Of a stretch of 64,000 bases of DNA, positions 51,901-59,930 are shown piece after piece (the stretch's first letter is position 1; each line of letters starts with the position of its first letter). A program made the position numbers and the translations under genes. Source of the stretch: Chitinophaga pendula (lineage in GTDB: Bacteria > Bacteroidota > Bacteroidia > Chitinophagales > Chitinophagaceae); the NCBI RefSeq assembly GCF_020386615.1, contig NZ_CP077769.1, positions 3,968,001 to 4,032,000 of the forward strand, in the 5' to 3' direction. A model generated the notes under the pieces. That model searched no databases and was not told the DNA's origin. It saw only the letters and a program-made list of their open reading frames with translations.

Positions 51901-53987
51901 CTGGCATGTTCGATCATTACTCCCTTAGGTGTACCTGTAGAGCCGGAGGTATATATTATATAAGCCAGCTGCGCTGGCAGTACCTGTTGGATTAGGGGTG
52001 CTGCCGATCCGGAAGAAAACAACAGGCTATCCTCATCCAGCGATAAAATCTCGCAGGTAACCGGTAAAACATGCCTGCAATTACGATTGCTTAATACCAA
52101 AGAGGCCCGGGTATCTTCCAGCATATATCTTAACCTATCTTCCGGATAAGCGGGATCCATCGGTACATAGGCTCCTCCGGCCTTTAATATAGCCAATATA
52201 CCTATCAGCATCTCCGCGCATCTTTCTATGCATACTGGCACCAGTACCTCCGGACCAATACCCTTTTGTTGCAGGTAGTGTGCGAGCTGATTACTACGTT
52301 CATCCAGTTCACGATAGTTCAGCTGTATATCTTTATAAATCAGTGCTATTTCATCCGGAGTAAGAGCTACTTGTTCCCGGAAAAGGTCCAGTACTGTCTT
52401 CTCCACGGGATATGGAACGACTGCTCCATTAAAAGTCTGCAATAATTGCTGGCGTTCTTCTTCTGTCAGTAAGGTAATATCCTGTAAGCGCGATTCATCT
52501 TTGTCTACAATTTGTTCTACGACATGTGCAAAATGTCCGGCAATGGTTTTTACGTATGCTGTATCGAGGATAGAAAGATTATAGGTAAAATATATCTGTG
52601 TTTCTTCTTCAGCGATGATCATGAGGCTTAGCGGATAATTCGTTTGCTCATGGACATGGATATCTGATACCCTCAGTTGCCACTTCCTGGTAGCTACCAG
52701 GTCTGATATAGGATAGTTTTCAAATACAAGTAAGGTATCAAATAAGTCGCCTGTGAGTCCTGTCCATCCTTGTATCTCGCTTAATGAATTGTATTGGTAT
52801 TCGCGAGCACTGATCTGGTCCATTTGTAACGCCTGTAACCAGTCAGCAATCTTATCTTCTTGCCTATAAACAGAATGTAAGGGCAATGCGTTAATATAAA
52901 GGCCAACGCGCTTTTCTATACCCTCCATTTCTTCCGGCCGGCCGGATACAGTCACCCCATACACTACATTCCTGTTCCCCGTATATTGATGCAGCAAGTA
53001 GGACCATACTCCCTGCATCAGCGTATTAACGGTAATATGATGCCGACGGGAATAGCGGATCAACTGGGCCGTAAGAGCCTGATCAAGTGTCAGCAGTTCT
53101 TTACCATAATCGCCTACCCCTTTGGTCCGTTCACGGGATGAGTTGATAAAGGGTAACAGGGTAGCACTTGTCAGACCGGACAGATAGTTACGCCAGAAAG
53201 AAGACGCAGTCTCCTGGTCTCTGTTTTCCAGGTAACGGATATAATCCTCATAGCGATCTTCTCCTTGTGATAATATACTGGTACCATTCACCAAAGCTTC
53301 ATAGGTTATCAGCAGTTCTTCCATCACTATCTGCATGGACCAACCATCAAACAGGATATGATGAGAAGTCCATACCATACGATATCGATCTTCTTCCAGT
53401 TGCAATAATCCAATCCGCATTAGCGGCGCTTTACTAAAATCAAACCCCCGCTCCCGTTCCGCCACTTCATAGGCAGCGATCGTTGCTTTATCTTTCGAAC
53501 GGTAGTCGTGTATCGATAAGGGAAGACTCACTTCTTTATATACACACTGGACAGGGATATTAAATACATCATAATAAAATCCGCTGCGTAGAATACTGTG
53601 ACGCTCTAATAAAATCTCCCATGATTTTCCGAACAAGGAGATATCCAGCCCTGACAGATCGCAGGATAACTGTTCTATATAAGCACCTGTTTTTACATTA
53701 TACAGGCCATGGAATAACATCCCCTGCTGCAAGCCGCTTAAACGATACATAGACGATACATTGTCAGACCGTTCCGTATTTACTTCTGTGGGTGTATTCG
53801 AAATGTATTCGATCAAGTCGTTTTTGTACGTTCGTATATAGTCAATAATCTCTTCGTTTTCTTCAATAGACCTGATCTCTTCATCCGTCAAAGTATCTGC
53901 GCTACCTCTGAGAAAAAGGTATCCATTTTCTGCTACGAGAGTAAGCTGTAAAGCCTTTAGTGAGGTTAAAAATGCCGGGATATCCAT
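45954..53987 (-). CDS. NRPS-2: docking-C-A(Asn-like)-T-C-A(unknown)-T-E
   Basis: About 2677 residues from ATG 53987; an in-frame GTG at 53996 is the alternative start. Residues 1-55 are a TubC-like docking domain (LKALQLTLVAENGYLFLRG). C1 is D-to-L type (HHILFDGWS near 210), as expected after the NRPS-1 epimerase. A1 reads DATKVGEVGK, close to Asn codes (usually DLTK.GEVGK) with Ala for Leu at 236. T1 is near 1077. C2 has a D-to-L sequence although no E domain precedes it; only the post-epimerase linker DYGLGNEISPEELDRFLDEV is present. A2 reads DGYAIATVSK, which I cannot assign. T2 is near 2148 and E has HHLGIDG near 2337. The C-terminal half of A2 plus T2-E is nearly identical to the Ser module of NRPS-1. 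The protein ends in DDLSNIMDF. Confidence 0.93.
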   Translation of the reverse strand: MDIPAFLTSLKALQLTLVAENGYLFLRGSADTLTDEEIRSIEENEEIIDYIRTYKNDLIEYISNTPTEVNTERSDNVSSMYRLSGLQQGMLFHGLYNVKTGAYIEQLSCDLSGLDISLFGKSWEILLERHSILRSGFYYDVFNIPVQCVYKEVSLPLSIHDYRSKDKATIAAYEVAERERGFDFSKAPLMRIGLLQLEEDRYRMVWTSHHILFDGWSMQIVMEELLITYEALVNGTSILSQGEDRYEDYIRYLENRDQETASSFWRNYLSGLTSATLLPFINSSRERTKGVGDYGKELLTLDQALTAQLIRYSRRHHITVNTLMQGVWSYLLHQYTGNRNVVYGVTVSGRPEEMEGIEKRVGLYINALPLHSVYRQEDKIADWLQALQMDQISAREYQYNSLSEIQGWTGLTGDLFDTLLVFENYPISDLVATRKWQLRVSDIHVHEQTNYPLSLMIIAEEETQIYFTYNLSILDTAYVKTIAGHFAHVVEQIVDKDESRLQDITLLTEEERQQLLQTFNGAVVPYPVEKTVLDLFREQVALTPDEIALIYKDIQLNYRELDERSNQLAHYLQQKGIGPEVLVPVCIERCAEMLIGILAILKAGGAYVPMDPAYPEDRLRYMLEDTRASLVLSNRNCRHVLPVTCEILSLDEDSLLFSSGSAAPLIQQVLPAQLAYIIYTSGSTGTPKGVMIEHASLLNYLLNSRSLYMPAASTSAGSWVHLPFTFDAAVTGLFTPLITGLPVVISAAPSSLETFEEPAFAANADYAFIKLTPAHTGLLEKAISRLSGRTLSGRLVIGGEALQPQHIQPLAECGADVIIFNEYGPTEATVGSTVYTLDTRSFDMQQENSIPIGKPMDNVRIYITDAQQRLLPVGVPGEICIGGVQVARGYLHREELTAQRFLSDPFQENIIARLYRTGDLGRWLPDGNIEYLGRLDDQVKIRGYRIEPAEIEQAIVQSGYAKQAVVVARASAQGHQQLLAYVVPVDIFDKEQLLAYLRSQLPEYMLPAILIPLADLPLTANGKVDRKALPSPEHIEQPTESYTAPVTDTEILLAEIWAELLGVEQVGIHDNFFELGGDSIIAIQLVSRARRGGCPLEVGDVFEHPTISKLSSLQAGRSGDKEVPAVAAPVTVADYGLGNEISPEELDRFLDEVSNGVRRRDNISGLYRLSGLQQGMLFHSLYNGNAHAYIEQLCCDLIDVDEMVFAGSWKAILDRHSILRSGFYYDVFNIPVQCVYEQVHLPLLCYDYRSQDMSAVSAYTLSDREQGFDFGSAPLMRISLLRLDTHRYRMIWTSHHILFDGWSMQILLEEFLTTYEILSSGGELSAQEEDRYEDYIRFLEGQDVSLAAAYWKSYLSGLEDGRLLPFVREGASRTKGEGHYVQEELELDATLTTALTSYSRRHHITVNTLMQGVWAYLLHSYTGKSDVVYGVTVSGRPEHLAGIEQRVGLYINSLPLRSQYTGMSDIEKWLQGLQSDQLNSRVYQYSGLNEIQGWAGLSGDLFDSILVFENYPLSEVAASRSWRLQVEAVEVHEQTNYPLSIIILPGKTATKLRFSYNSHLLAREYVKTIAGHFAHVLEQIVSGQVRQLSDITLLTAQEQTQLLREFNGPFVPYPLDRSIVELFREQATYNPGATAVTYEGAILNYRDLDIRSNQLAHYLRKQGVTQETLVPLCIERGLEMIIGILGVLKAGGAYVPLDPAYPQERLDHMLADTGAALVLSSRRSKHMLPANVCLFSLDEEVTTLSLEPEHPVEHTVHPNDLAYVIYTSGSTGVPKGVMIEHRGVVNLVCSQVSPLDLKVGTRMFQFASFSFDGSCYEIFCTLLNGGHLLLAPAEVLMEPAALRKLLSEQQAAVVALPPSYQSVLADGLDGLETVISAGEMLNVQLARKIQSNHIKLINTYGPTENTVSATLSLSPIDANGQVTIGKPLDNVKIYITDSTQRLLPVGVPGELCIGGVQVARGYLKRAALSAEKFLPDPYAEGGRLYRTGDLCRWLPDGTIEYLGRIDDQVKIRGYRIELGEIEHALYESGQVSQCVVLARALAQGHSQLVCYLVPAASYDKEALLSWLRSKLPEYMVPGVIQELSSLPLTPNGKVDRKQLLSLSLVEGTGNAYIAPATELETVLSGIWSALLGVSQVGTGDNFFELGGDSIITIQVVSRLRRLGYALQPRDIFQHQTIGSLSKLLVSRQGQSVASGEQGYLEGASGLLPIQSWYFEHAGSAVSHFNQSILLTISKQVSSTRLTAAIQELVRHHDALRFRYEETETGWLQYYGDHEATLAIEDLRSISPSGLGDHITDLCNRYQRSLDIRKGELLRVVLMETPFSVGDNRLLLVFHHLGIDGVSWRILLEDLSQLLSFEVIRSGVLGGKTSSYREWQSRLRAYGSSSELSATAGYWSGLHTGYRPLEVDLASAGAVCHGDMEEVSVLLGAVETRQLLQEAGKAYHTEINDLLLAGLGLALRDWTGEEVLQIGLEGHGRELQGGGMDLSRTVGWFTSLYPVHLWLGKDAGAAALIKGVKEQLRKVPGKGLGYGVLRYQCGNGRLSGTLPWDILFNYLGQLDNAVSGDGLLGVASESVGDSVSSTHRYSEKIQINCKVQGGRLHIDIRYSGLHYRRESILSLSALYLSGLNTLISHCLIQGQQGTAYTPSDYGLGEEVSYQELDQFLEEDGADDLSNIMDF
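46037..48188. repeat. A C-terminus-T-E repeat (NRPS-2 module 2)
   Basis: Nearly identical to 54091-56242 (offset 8054) and to the matching part of 36266-39431. The right breakpoint at 48188 falls in codons for [13 protein letters not shown] of the A domain; sequence beyond it belongs to a different A-domain core. Confidence 0.92.
49365..50540. repeat. D-to-L condensation-domain repeat (NRPS-2 module 2)
   Basis: Partner of 35081-36256. The copy carries along the post-epimerase linker even though no epimerase precedes it in NRPS-2. Confidence 0.9.
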
Positions 53988-54004
53988 CGTGTACACTACC
54001 TTTT

Positions 54005-57000
54005 TTAGAATCTCATAATATTTTTTGTATTGCTTGTTTTCTTTTTTTCTTTCAGAAAACGGTCTAGCTCTTCATGGCTGATCTCTTTCTCCAGTCCATA
54101 GTCGGATGGGGTATATGCCGTGCCTTGCTGTCCTTGTATGAGACAGTGGCTGATCAGCGTGTTCAGACCTGACAGGTAAAGTGCCGATAAGGATAATATA
54201 CTTTCACGACGGTAGTGAAGACCACTGTATCGGATGTCGATATGCAGCCTACCTCCCTGTACCTTACAATTGATCTGTATCTTCTCGCTATAACGGTGCG
54301 TACTGCTCACGCTATCTCCTACCGATTCTGACGCTACTCCCAGTAAACCATCTCCAGACACCGCGTTGTCCAACTGACCCAGGTAGTTGAATAAGATATC
54401 CCAGGGTAAAGTGCCTGATAATCGTCCATTACCACATTGGTAACGTAATACACCATAACCTAAACCCTTGCCTGGGACCTTTCTTAACTGCTCCTTCACC
54501 CCCTTGATCAGGGCAGCCGCACCCGCATCCTTACCTAGCCAAAGGTGTACTGGGTACAGGCTCGTAAACCATCCTACCGTACGGCTCAGGTCCATACCTC
54601 CACCCTGTAACTCTCGTCCATGACCTTCCAGACCGATCTGTAAAACCTCTTCCCCCGTCCAATCTCGTAGTGCCAGACCAAGACCCGCCAGCAGCAGGTC
54701 GTTGATCTCCGTATGATAGGCCTTACCTGCTTCCTGTAGTAACTGACGTGTCTCCACAGCTCCCAGCAAGACGGATACCTCTTCCATATCTCCATGGCAC
54801 ACAGCTCCTGCGGAGGCTAGATCCACCTCCAGCGGACGGTAACCCGTATGAAGACCCGACCAGTATCCCGCTGTCGCCGATAGCTCTGATGAAGAGCCAT
54901 AAGCTCTCAGGCGGCTTTGCCACTCCCGGTAAGAGCTCGTCTTACCACCCAGCACCCCGGACCGGATCACTTCAAATGACAATAACTGGGACAGGTCTTC
55001 CAACAGGATACGCCACGATACCCCATCTATTCCCAGGTGATGAAATACAAGCAGCAAGCGGTTATCTCCCACTGAGAACGGTGTCTCCATCAATACCACC
55101 CGTAACAACTCCCCTTTCCGGATATCAAGACTACGCTGGTAACGGTTACACAAATCCGTGATATGATCTCCCAACCCGGATGGCGATATCGAACGCAGGT
55201 CTTCTATTGCTAATGTTGCTTCGTGATCTCCATAATACTGTAACCAACCCGTTTCCGTCTCCTCGTAACGGAACCGTAACGCGTCGTGATGACGCACTAG
55301 TTCCTGGATAGCTGCCGTTAATCGGGTACTGCTTACCTGTTTGGATATAGTTAATAATATACTCTGATTAAAATGAGACACCGCTGAGCCGGCATGTTCA
55401 AAATACCACGACTGGATCGGCAGCAGCCCACTCGCTCCCTCCAGGTAACCCTGTTCGCCAGACGCTACGGATTGACCCTGACGACTAACCAGTAACTTTG
55501 ATAAACTCCCGATCGTCTGGTGCTGGAAGATATCTCGCGGTTGAAGAGCATACCCTAAACGGCGTAAGCGGCTAACCACCTGGATCGTGATGATTGAATC
55601 ACCTCCCAGCTCAAAAAAGTTATCTCCGGTCCCTACCTGGCTTACGCCAAGTAAGGCCGACCAGATACCAGACAATACCGTTTCCAGCTCCGTTGCAGGA
55701 GCGACATATGCATTTCCAGTACCTTCTACTAAGGACAAGGACAGTAATTGTTTGCGGTCTACTTTACCGTTCGGCGTCAGCGGAAGACTAGATAACTCTT
55801 GTATAACACCCGGCACCATGTATTCAGGTAACTTACTCCGTAGCCAGGATAGCAGCGCTTCCTTATCATAAGATGCGGCCGGCACCAGGTAACAGACCAG
55901 TTGGGAATGACCTTGAGCTAAAGCACGTGCCAGTACTACACACTGGCTAACCTGACCACTCTCGTACAACGCATGTTCGATCTCTCCCAGCTCTATACGG
56001 TAACCACGGATCTTAACCTGGTCGTCTATACGACCCAGGTATTCGATGGTCCCATCCGGCAGCCAGCGGCAAAGGTCTCCCGTCCGGTACAAGCGGCCAC
56101 CTTCGACATAAGGATCAGGCAGGAACTTCTCTGCGCTCAGTGCCGCACGCTTCAGGTAACCACGCGCTACCTGTACACCACCAATACACAACTCACCAGG
56201 TACACCTACCGGCAATAACCGTTGAGTGCTATCGGTGATATAGATATTCGTATTGGAGATCGCACGACCGATCGGTACGATGCTGCCATTCCAATCAGAA
56301 GGTACCTCCCAATAAGTAACATCTATCGCCGCCTCTGTTGGTCCGTATAAATTATGCAAACGGACATGTGGTAAACGTGTCTTAAACAAGGACACCTGTG
56401 ATGCCTTCAAAGCCTCGCCGCTGCACAGGATATCACGTACGCCAGAACAATCACCCTCCTCCAGGTCCTGTAAAAACACCTCCAGCATGGACGGTACAAA
56501 ATGTAATAAACTAATACCGGCACGACCGATCAGCGCCCGCAGATAGCCACTATCCTTATGCCGGTCTGCTGACGCAAACACCACTTTAGCACCATATAAC
56601 AAAGGCCATAACAGTTCCCATACCGATACATCAAAACTGAAACTCGTCTTCTGTAACACCGCATCGGTACTGTCCAGCCGGTATGTATCCTGGGCCCAGC
56701 GCAAACGGTTTAGTAAACCCCCATGTTCATTCATCACACCTTTAGGATGACCTGTAGAACCGGACGTATAGATCACATATGCCAGATCCTTTGGGGAAAC
56801 CATATGGTCCACAGCATCAGCGGAAATACCCTCTAACCAGGCTGCTTCGTCCAGTAGTAGCAGGCGGCACTCAGCAGGTAATGACTGGCTAACGCCACGG
56901 CTGCTTAATACCAACGAGGCACCGGTGTCTTCCAGCATATACCGTAAACGTTCCTGCGGATAGGCGGGGTCCAGTGGTACATAAGCACCACCAGCCTTCA

Positions 57001-58612
57001 GTATCCCAAGGATACCTATCAGCATCTCCGGGCTACGTGTTATACAGAGGGGCACCAATACGTCCCGGTCAACTCCCTGCTGACGCAGGTAATGAGCCAG
57101 TTGGTTGCTGCGCGCATCCAGCTCCCGGTAGCTCAGCATCTGCTCTTCATAAACGACAGCAGGGGCATCTGGCGTAAGCAAGACCTGTGCACTGAATAAG
57201 TCCAGCACGGTTCCCTGTTCATAGCGTACGGATGAGCCTTTACTATTATCCGATAACAGCTGTAACTCTCCGGATGGTATCAACCTTATGTCACCGACTG
57301 GTTGGTATATATCCTGTACGAACTGATCAAAGATGAAAAGTATTCTATCTACAAACAGTTGTATTTCTTCTTTGGTAAAATACTCATACTGAAAATCTAC
57401 TCTTATCTGCAGAGGTTGTTGTTTGCCATGATCACGCCAGTAAAAATGTAGGGGGCTACTTTCAAATCGGCTCATTAATTCATAGGTATAACAGGACAGT
57501 CCTTCAAATCCCAGTTCGAAGTCGAGGAGGGAATAGTTTACAATTACATCAAACAGCTGCCGTTGTCCATATTTCAACAGTTTCAGGTGCCTGTTCAGAT
57601 GGCTGACAGGATATGCCTGCCGGCGATAATCGCTCAGCTGTTGTCGTTTTATTTCCCGGAGCAGGTCTGCCACCTGTTGTTCTTTTTTGAAATATCCTTT
57701 AAATGGGATAGTACCGGTGAACATGCCCATTACCTGCCATTGTTGCTTCCTGCGGTTATATACAGGCAATCCGAACACCAGTTCTTCCTGTCCGGTAATA
57801 TTTGCAAAATAGATGATCATGGCAGCCAACGTCAGCTGTTGGAGACTGGTATTGGTCTCTTTTTCGATCACCTCCCATTCTTTCCGCTTTTCAGCAGGAA
57901 TTACGGCGGTAAAGGTGCCGGTTTGCTGGATTTCGTTTTGCTGGAAAGTATACCTTCTCTGGATCAGCCGCTCCGGCAGTTGGGTAAACTGCTCTTTCCA
58001 ATAGGCCTCGTCCTTTTTATAGGTATCTGATGCCAGGTATTGATTAGCCTGTATGATCTCCGCAAAATAGGAAGGATATTCCGCTGTAGTCAATGTTTCC
58101 TGTTGTCTGACGAGGGTTGTATAGGTATCCGCGATATATTTTGCACAGATGGAAAACCCATATCCATCCGTCAGCAGGTGATGATAACGGTTATACCACC
58201 AGTACTCTTCTTCAGCAATTATGAGGAGTGTCTGCTCAAATAAAGGTTGTTTGCTCAGATCAAAGGCCCGGTCAAAATGCTCCTGCATCCACTCCAACGC
58301 TGTATGTCTGGGATCGGCAGTATGGCTAAGGTCAAGTACATTCAAAGTAAGAGGGCTTGCCTCTTCACTCAACCAGCAACCTGGTTCCTCCTTATCAAGA
58401 TCGAACTGTATCCTGAATACATCAAATACAGTGGGGATGGTACCTAGCACATCGTTGAATATTTTAAGATCCAACCGACCTTTCAATACCAGGTATCCGC
58501 CAAGATTATTATGAGGGCTCTCAATATCTGTAATCTGGTCATAATAAACGGCACTTTGCGCCGGATGCAATGGGCTCCTGCCATCGGCACGGGATACATC
58601 ATCGTTCTCCAT
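54005..58612 (-). CDS. NRPS-1: starter C-A(Ser)-T-E
   Basis: 1535 residues. The ATG at 58612 follows AGGAGACCT, a good Shine-Dalgarno sequence. There is no N-terminal docking domain. Residues 10-455 form a divergent condensation domain (HPAQSAVYYDQ, HHLLTDG near 141, FGLPVYNRR, MGMFTGTIPF) of the kind that begins lipopeptide lines, joining an acyl-CoA or acyl-ACP to the first residue. A at 461-965 reads DVWHLSLIDK, the Ser code. T has LGGDSI near 1004. E at about 1055-1500 has HHLGIDG near 1190, [18 protein letters not shown] and FNYLGQ, so D-Ser is expected. The C-terminus ISHEELDRFLKEKKK... NIMRF may dock onto NRPS-2, whose start is 17 bp downstream. This is the first gene of the operon. 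Confidence 0.93.
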   Translation of the reverse strand: MENDDVSRADGRSPLHPAQSAVYYDQITDIESPHNNLGGYLVLKGRLDLKIFNDVLGTIPTVFDVFRIQFDLDKEEPGCWLSEEASPLTLNVLDLSHTADPRHTALEWMQEHFDRAFDLSKQPLFEQTLLIIAEEEYWWYNRYHHLLTDGYGFSICAKYIADTYTTLVRQQETLTTAEYPSYFAEIIQANQYLASDTYKKDEAYWKEQFTQLPERLIQRRYTFQQNEIQQTGTFTAVIPAEKRKEWEVIEKETNTSLQQLTLAAMIIYFANITGQEELVFGLPVYNRRKQQWQVMGMFTGTIPFKGYFKKEQQVADLLREIKRQQLSDYRRQAYPVSHLNRHLKLLKYGQRQLFDVIVNYSLLDFELGFEGLSCYTYELMSRFESSPLHFYWRDHGKQQPLQIRVDFQYEYFTKEEIQLFVDRILFIFDQFVQDIYQPVGDIRLIPSGELQLLSDNSKGSSVRYEQGTVLDLFSAQVLLTPDAPAVVYEEQMLSYRELDARSNQLAHYLRQQGVDRDVLVPLCITRSPEMLIGILGILKAGGAYVPLDPAYPQERLRYMLEDTGASLVLSSRGVSQSLPAECRLLLLDEAAWLEGISADAVDHMVSPKDLAYVIYTSGSTGHPKGVMNEHGGLLNRLRWAQDTYRLDSTDAVLQKTSFSFDVSVWELLWPLLYGAKVVFASADRHKDSGYLRALIGRAGISLLHFVPSMLEVFLQDLEEGDCSGVRDILCSGEALKASQVSLFKTRLPHVRLHNLYGPTEAAIDVTYWEVPSDWNGSIVPIGRAISNTNIYITDSTQRLLPVGVPGELCIGGVQVARGYLKRAALSAEKFLPDPYVEGGRLYRTGDLCRWLPDGTIEYLGRIDDQVKIRGYRIELGEIEHALYESGQVSQCVVLARALAQGHSQLVCYLVPAASYDKEALLSWLRSKLPEYMVPGVIQELSSLPLTPNGKVDRKQLLSLSLVEGTGNAYVAPATELETVLSGIWSALLGVSQVGTGDNFFELGGDSIITIQVVSRLRRLGYALQPRDIFQHQTIGSLSKLLVSRQGQSVASGEQGYLEGASGLLPIQSWYFEHAGSAVSHFNQSILLTISKQVSSTRLTAAIQELVRHHDALRFRYEETETGWLQYYGDHEATLAIEDLRSISPSGLGDHITDLCNRYQRSLDIRKGELLRVVLMETPFSVGDNRLLLVFHHLGIDGVSWRILLEDLSQLLSFEVIRSGVLGGKTSSYREWQSRLRAYGSSSELSATAGYWSGLHTGYRPLEVDLASAGAVCHGDMEEVSVLLGAVETRQLLQEAGKAYHTEINDLLLAGLGLALRDWTGEEVLQIGLEGHGRELQGGGMDLSRTVGWFTSLYPVHLWLGKDAGAAALIKGVKEQLRKVPGKGLGYGVLRYQCGNGRLSGTLPWDILFNYLGQLDNAVSGDGLLGVASESVGDSVSSTHRYSEKIQINCKVQGGRLHIDIRYSGLHYRRESILSLSALYLSGLNTLISHCLIQGQQGTAYTPSDYGLEKEISHEELDRFLKEKKKTSNTKNIMRF
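54065..57230. repeat. Ser A-T-E repeat (NRPS-1)
   Basis: Partner of 36266-39431, with sub-blocks shared with 46037-48188 and 33384-34877. It contains the whole module except the starter C domain. Confidence 0.9.
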
Positions 58613-59007
58613 AGGTCTCCTAAAAAGTTGTTGTCATTTCATTAAACGTGAATGCTGGATTCTATTACCTGGTCAATAACAGCTGGGCATAAAGGTCATC
58701 TGAAAATGGTACAAGAATAAGTTTTGGTCCTCTACATGACATAGGGCCGCAATATTCCGTAAATTTTTCCTGAAAGTAAAATAACAGTTTCTTAATACTT
58801 TTCAAATTATCACTTATAGTATATTTTATTGTGATCTGACTTTCCGTCCATTAGCAGACTGGTCAGCCACAAGTTCTGCTACCATAAAGGGTCACAACAG
58901 TACAGGTATTACGATAGTATCTGTTTTGCAAACAATACATATACTTTTTTACCATAAGACAGTTACCCCATCTTATGTAAGATCTGTTGCCAGCTAAAAG
59001 ATGGCGA
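58613..59007. other. Intergenic region upstream of the NRPS operon
   Basis: 395 bp of AT-rich DNA between the GNAT gene and NRPS-1, both on the minus strand. It must contain the operon promoter, but no clear TAnnTTTG on the minus strand and no terminator for the GNAT gene were found. Confidence 0.5.
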
Positions 59008-59652
59008 CTAAACAGGAGGGTTTGCGGGAATTACTATGGAAGTATATAAGGAATAGGTGCTCCACCCAAGGGTTTCATACAATGCCTTTCCGGCTGCCGT
59101 TGCTACTAATACACTATTTTGGGGGTTTCTGGCCACAGCGATCTTTTCAAGTGTTTTCAAAACAATTGTTGCCAGCCCCTTCCGGCGATGGTCTATATGA
59201 GTTTCTATACGATCATATACTACGATGTCTTCCACGAAGACCAAACGTCCAATGGCGGCAATGTCCCCTTTAGTTGTCAGTATCCTGACAACAGCTACGG
59301 GCATTTCATCTTTAATTTCCATTATATATTCTGCCATTAGGTTTGCCTTAGCGGGAGACATCGGTTGCCTGCAAGTCATCATAAAACCAAGCGGTTGTAT
59401 GACCCAGCGTGAAGGCAGGATATCTTTCACTATTTCCGGAGCTGCACATAGCTTCAGAAAAATCCATGGTTCAACGATCGTGTTTGCGAGTTCCATCCAT
59501 TCATCGGTAACATTGGGGAATACATAACGAGCTTTCTGCTGTAGCCAGCCTACGTCTACCCTGAACCCGCTGCCATTTTTGACCGGTGCACGTAAATTAC
59601 GGGACAAGGCCCACCCTTTCAGCCATTTTTCTACTATAACCGGATCTGCCAT
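59008..59652 (-). CDS. GNAT family N-acetyltransferase
   Basis: 214 residues. The C-terminal GNAT domain shows IDHRRKGLATIVLKTLEKIA, containing the acetyl-CoA-binding RxxGxA motif (RRKGLA), preceded by the beta strand IAAIGRLVFVEDIVVYDRIE and followed by ATAAGKALYETLGW. The N-terminal half (about 110 residues) looks like the extension of larger GNATs with an N-terminal lid. It acetylates an unknown amine. It sits directly upstream of the NRPS operon on the same strand but with a 395-bp gap, so membership of the operon is uncertain. Confidence 0.85.
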   Translation of the reverse strand: MADPVIVEKWLKGWALSRNLRAPVKNGSGFRVDVGWLQQKARYVFPNVTDEWMELANTIVEPWIFLKLCAAPEIVKDILPSRWVIQPLGFMMTCRQPMSPAKANLMAEYIMEIKDEMPVAVVRILTTKGDIAAIGRLVFVEDIVVYDRIETHIDHRRKGLATIVLKTLEKIAVARNPQNSVLVATAAGKALYETLGWSTYSLYTSIVIPANPPV

Positions 59653-59867
59653 ATATCATATATATAGGGTAAATTACAAATAAATCAACGAATCTACACT
59701 ACCAAGGGTGTTAGTCACGAGCACCCGGTTATTTTACCTGGCAGGCTATTTTAACAAAATACCATATCCCGGAAATACCGACGAAGCGAAAGTAATAAGT
59801 GGTTTTAGTAACACCATGATAATGCAATAAACTGCCAGAAAAAGTGACAGTAAAAATAGGGGTTGTA

Positions 59868-59903
59868 GCGAAAAGCCCCGGCAACAAATACGTTCCGGGG
59901 CTT
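59868..59903 (-). terminator. Intrinsic terminator after the lipoprotein gene
   Basis: A 9-bp stem AAGCCCCGG (59873-59881) with CCGGGGCTT (59895-59903), followed by four T on the minus strand. It lies 27 bp after the lipoprotein stop. The T-run is short, so termination may be incomplete. Confidence 0.75.
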
Positions 59904-59930
59904 ATGAGTTCCAGTTTTCAGTAAGACGGA

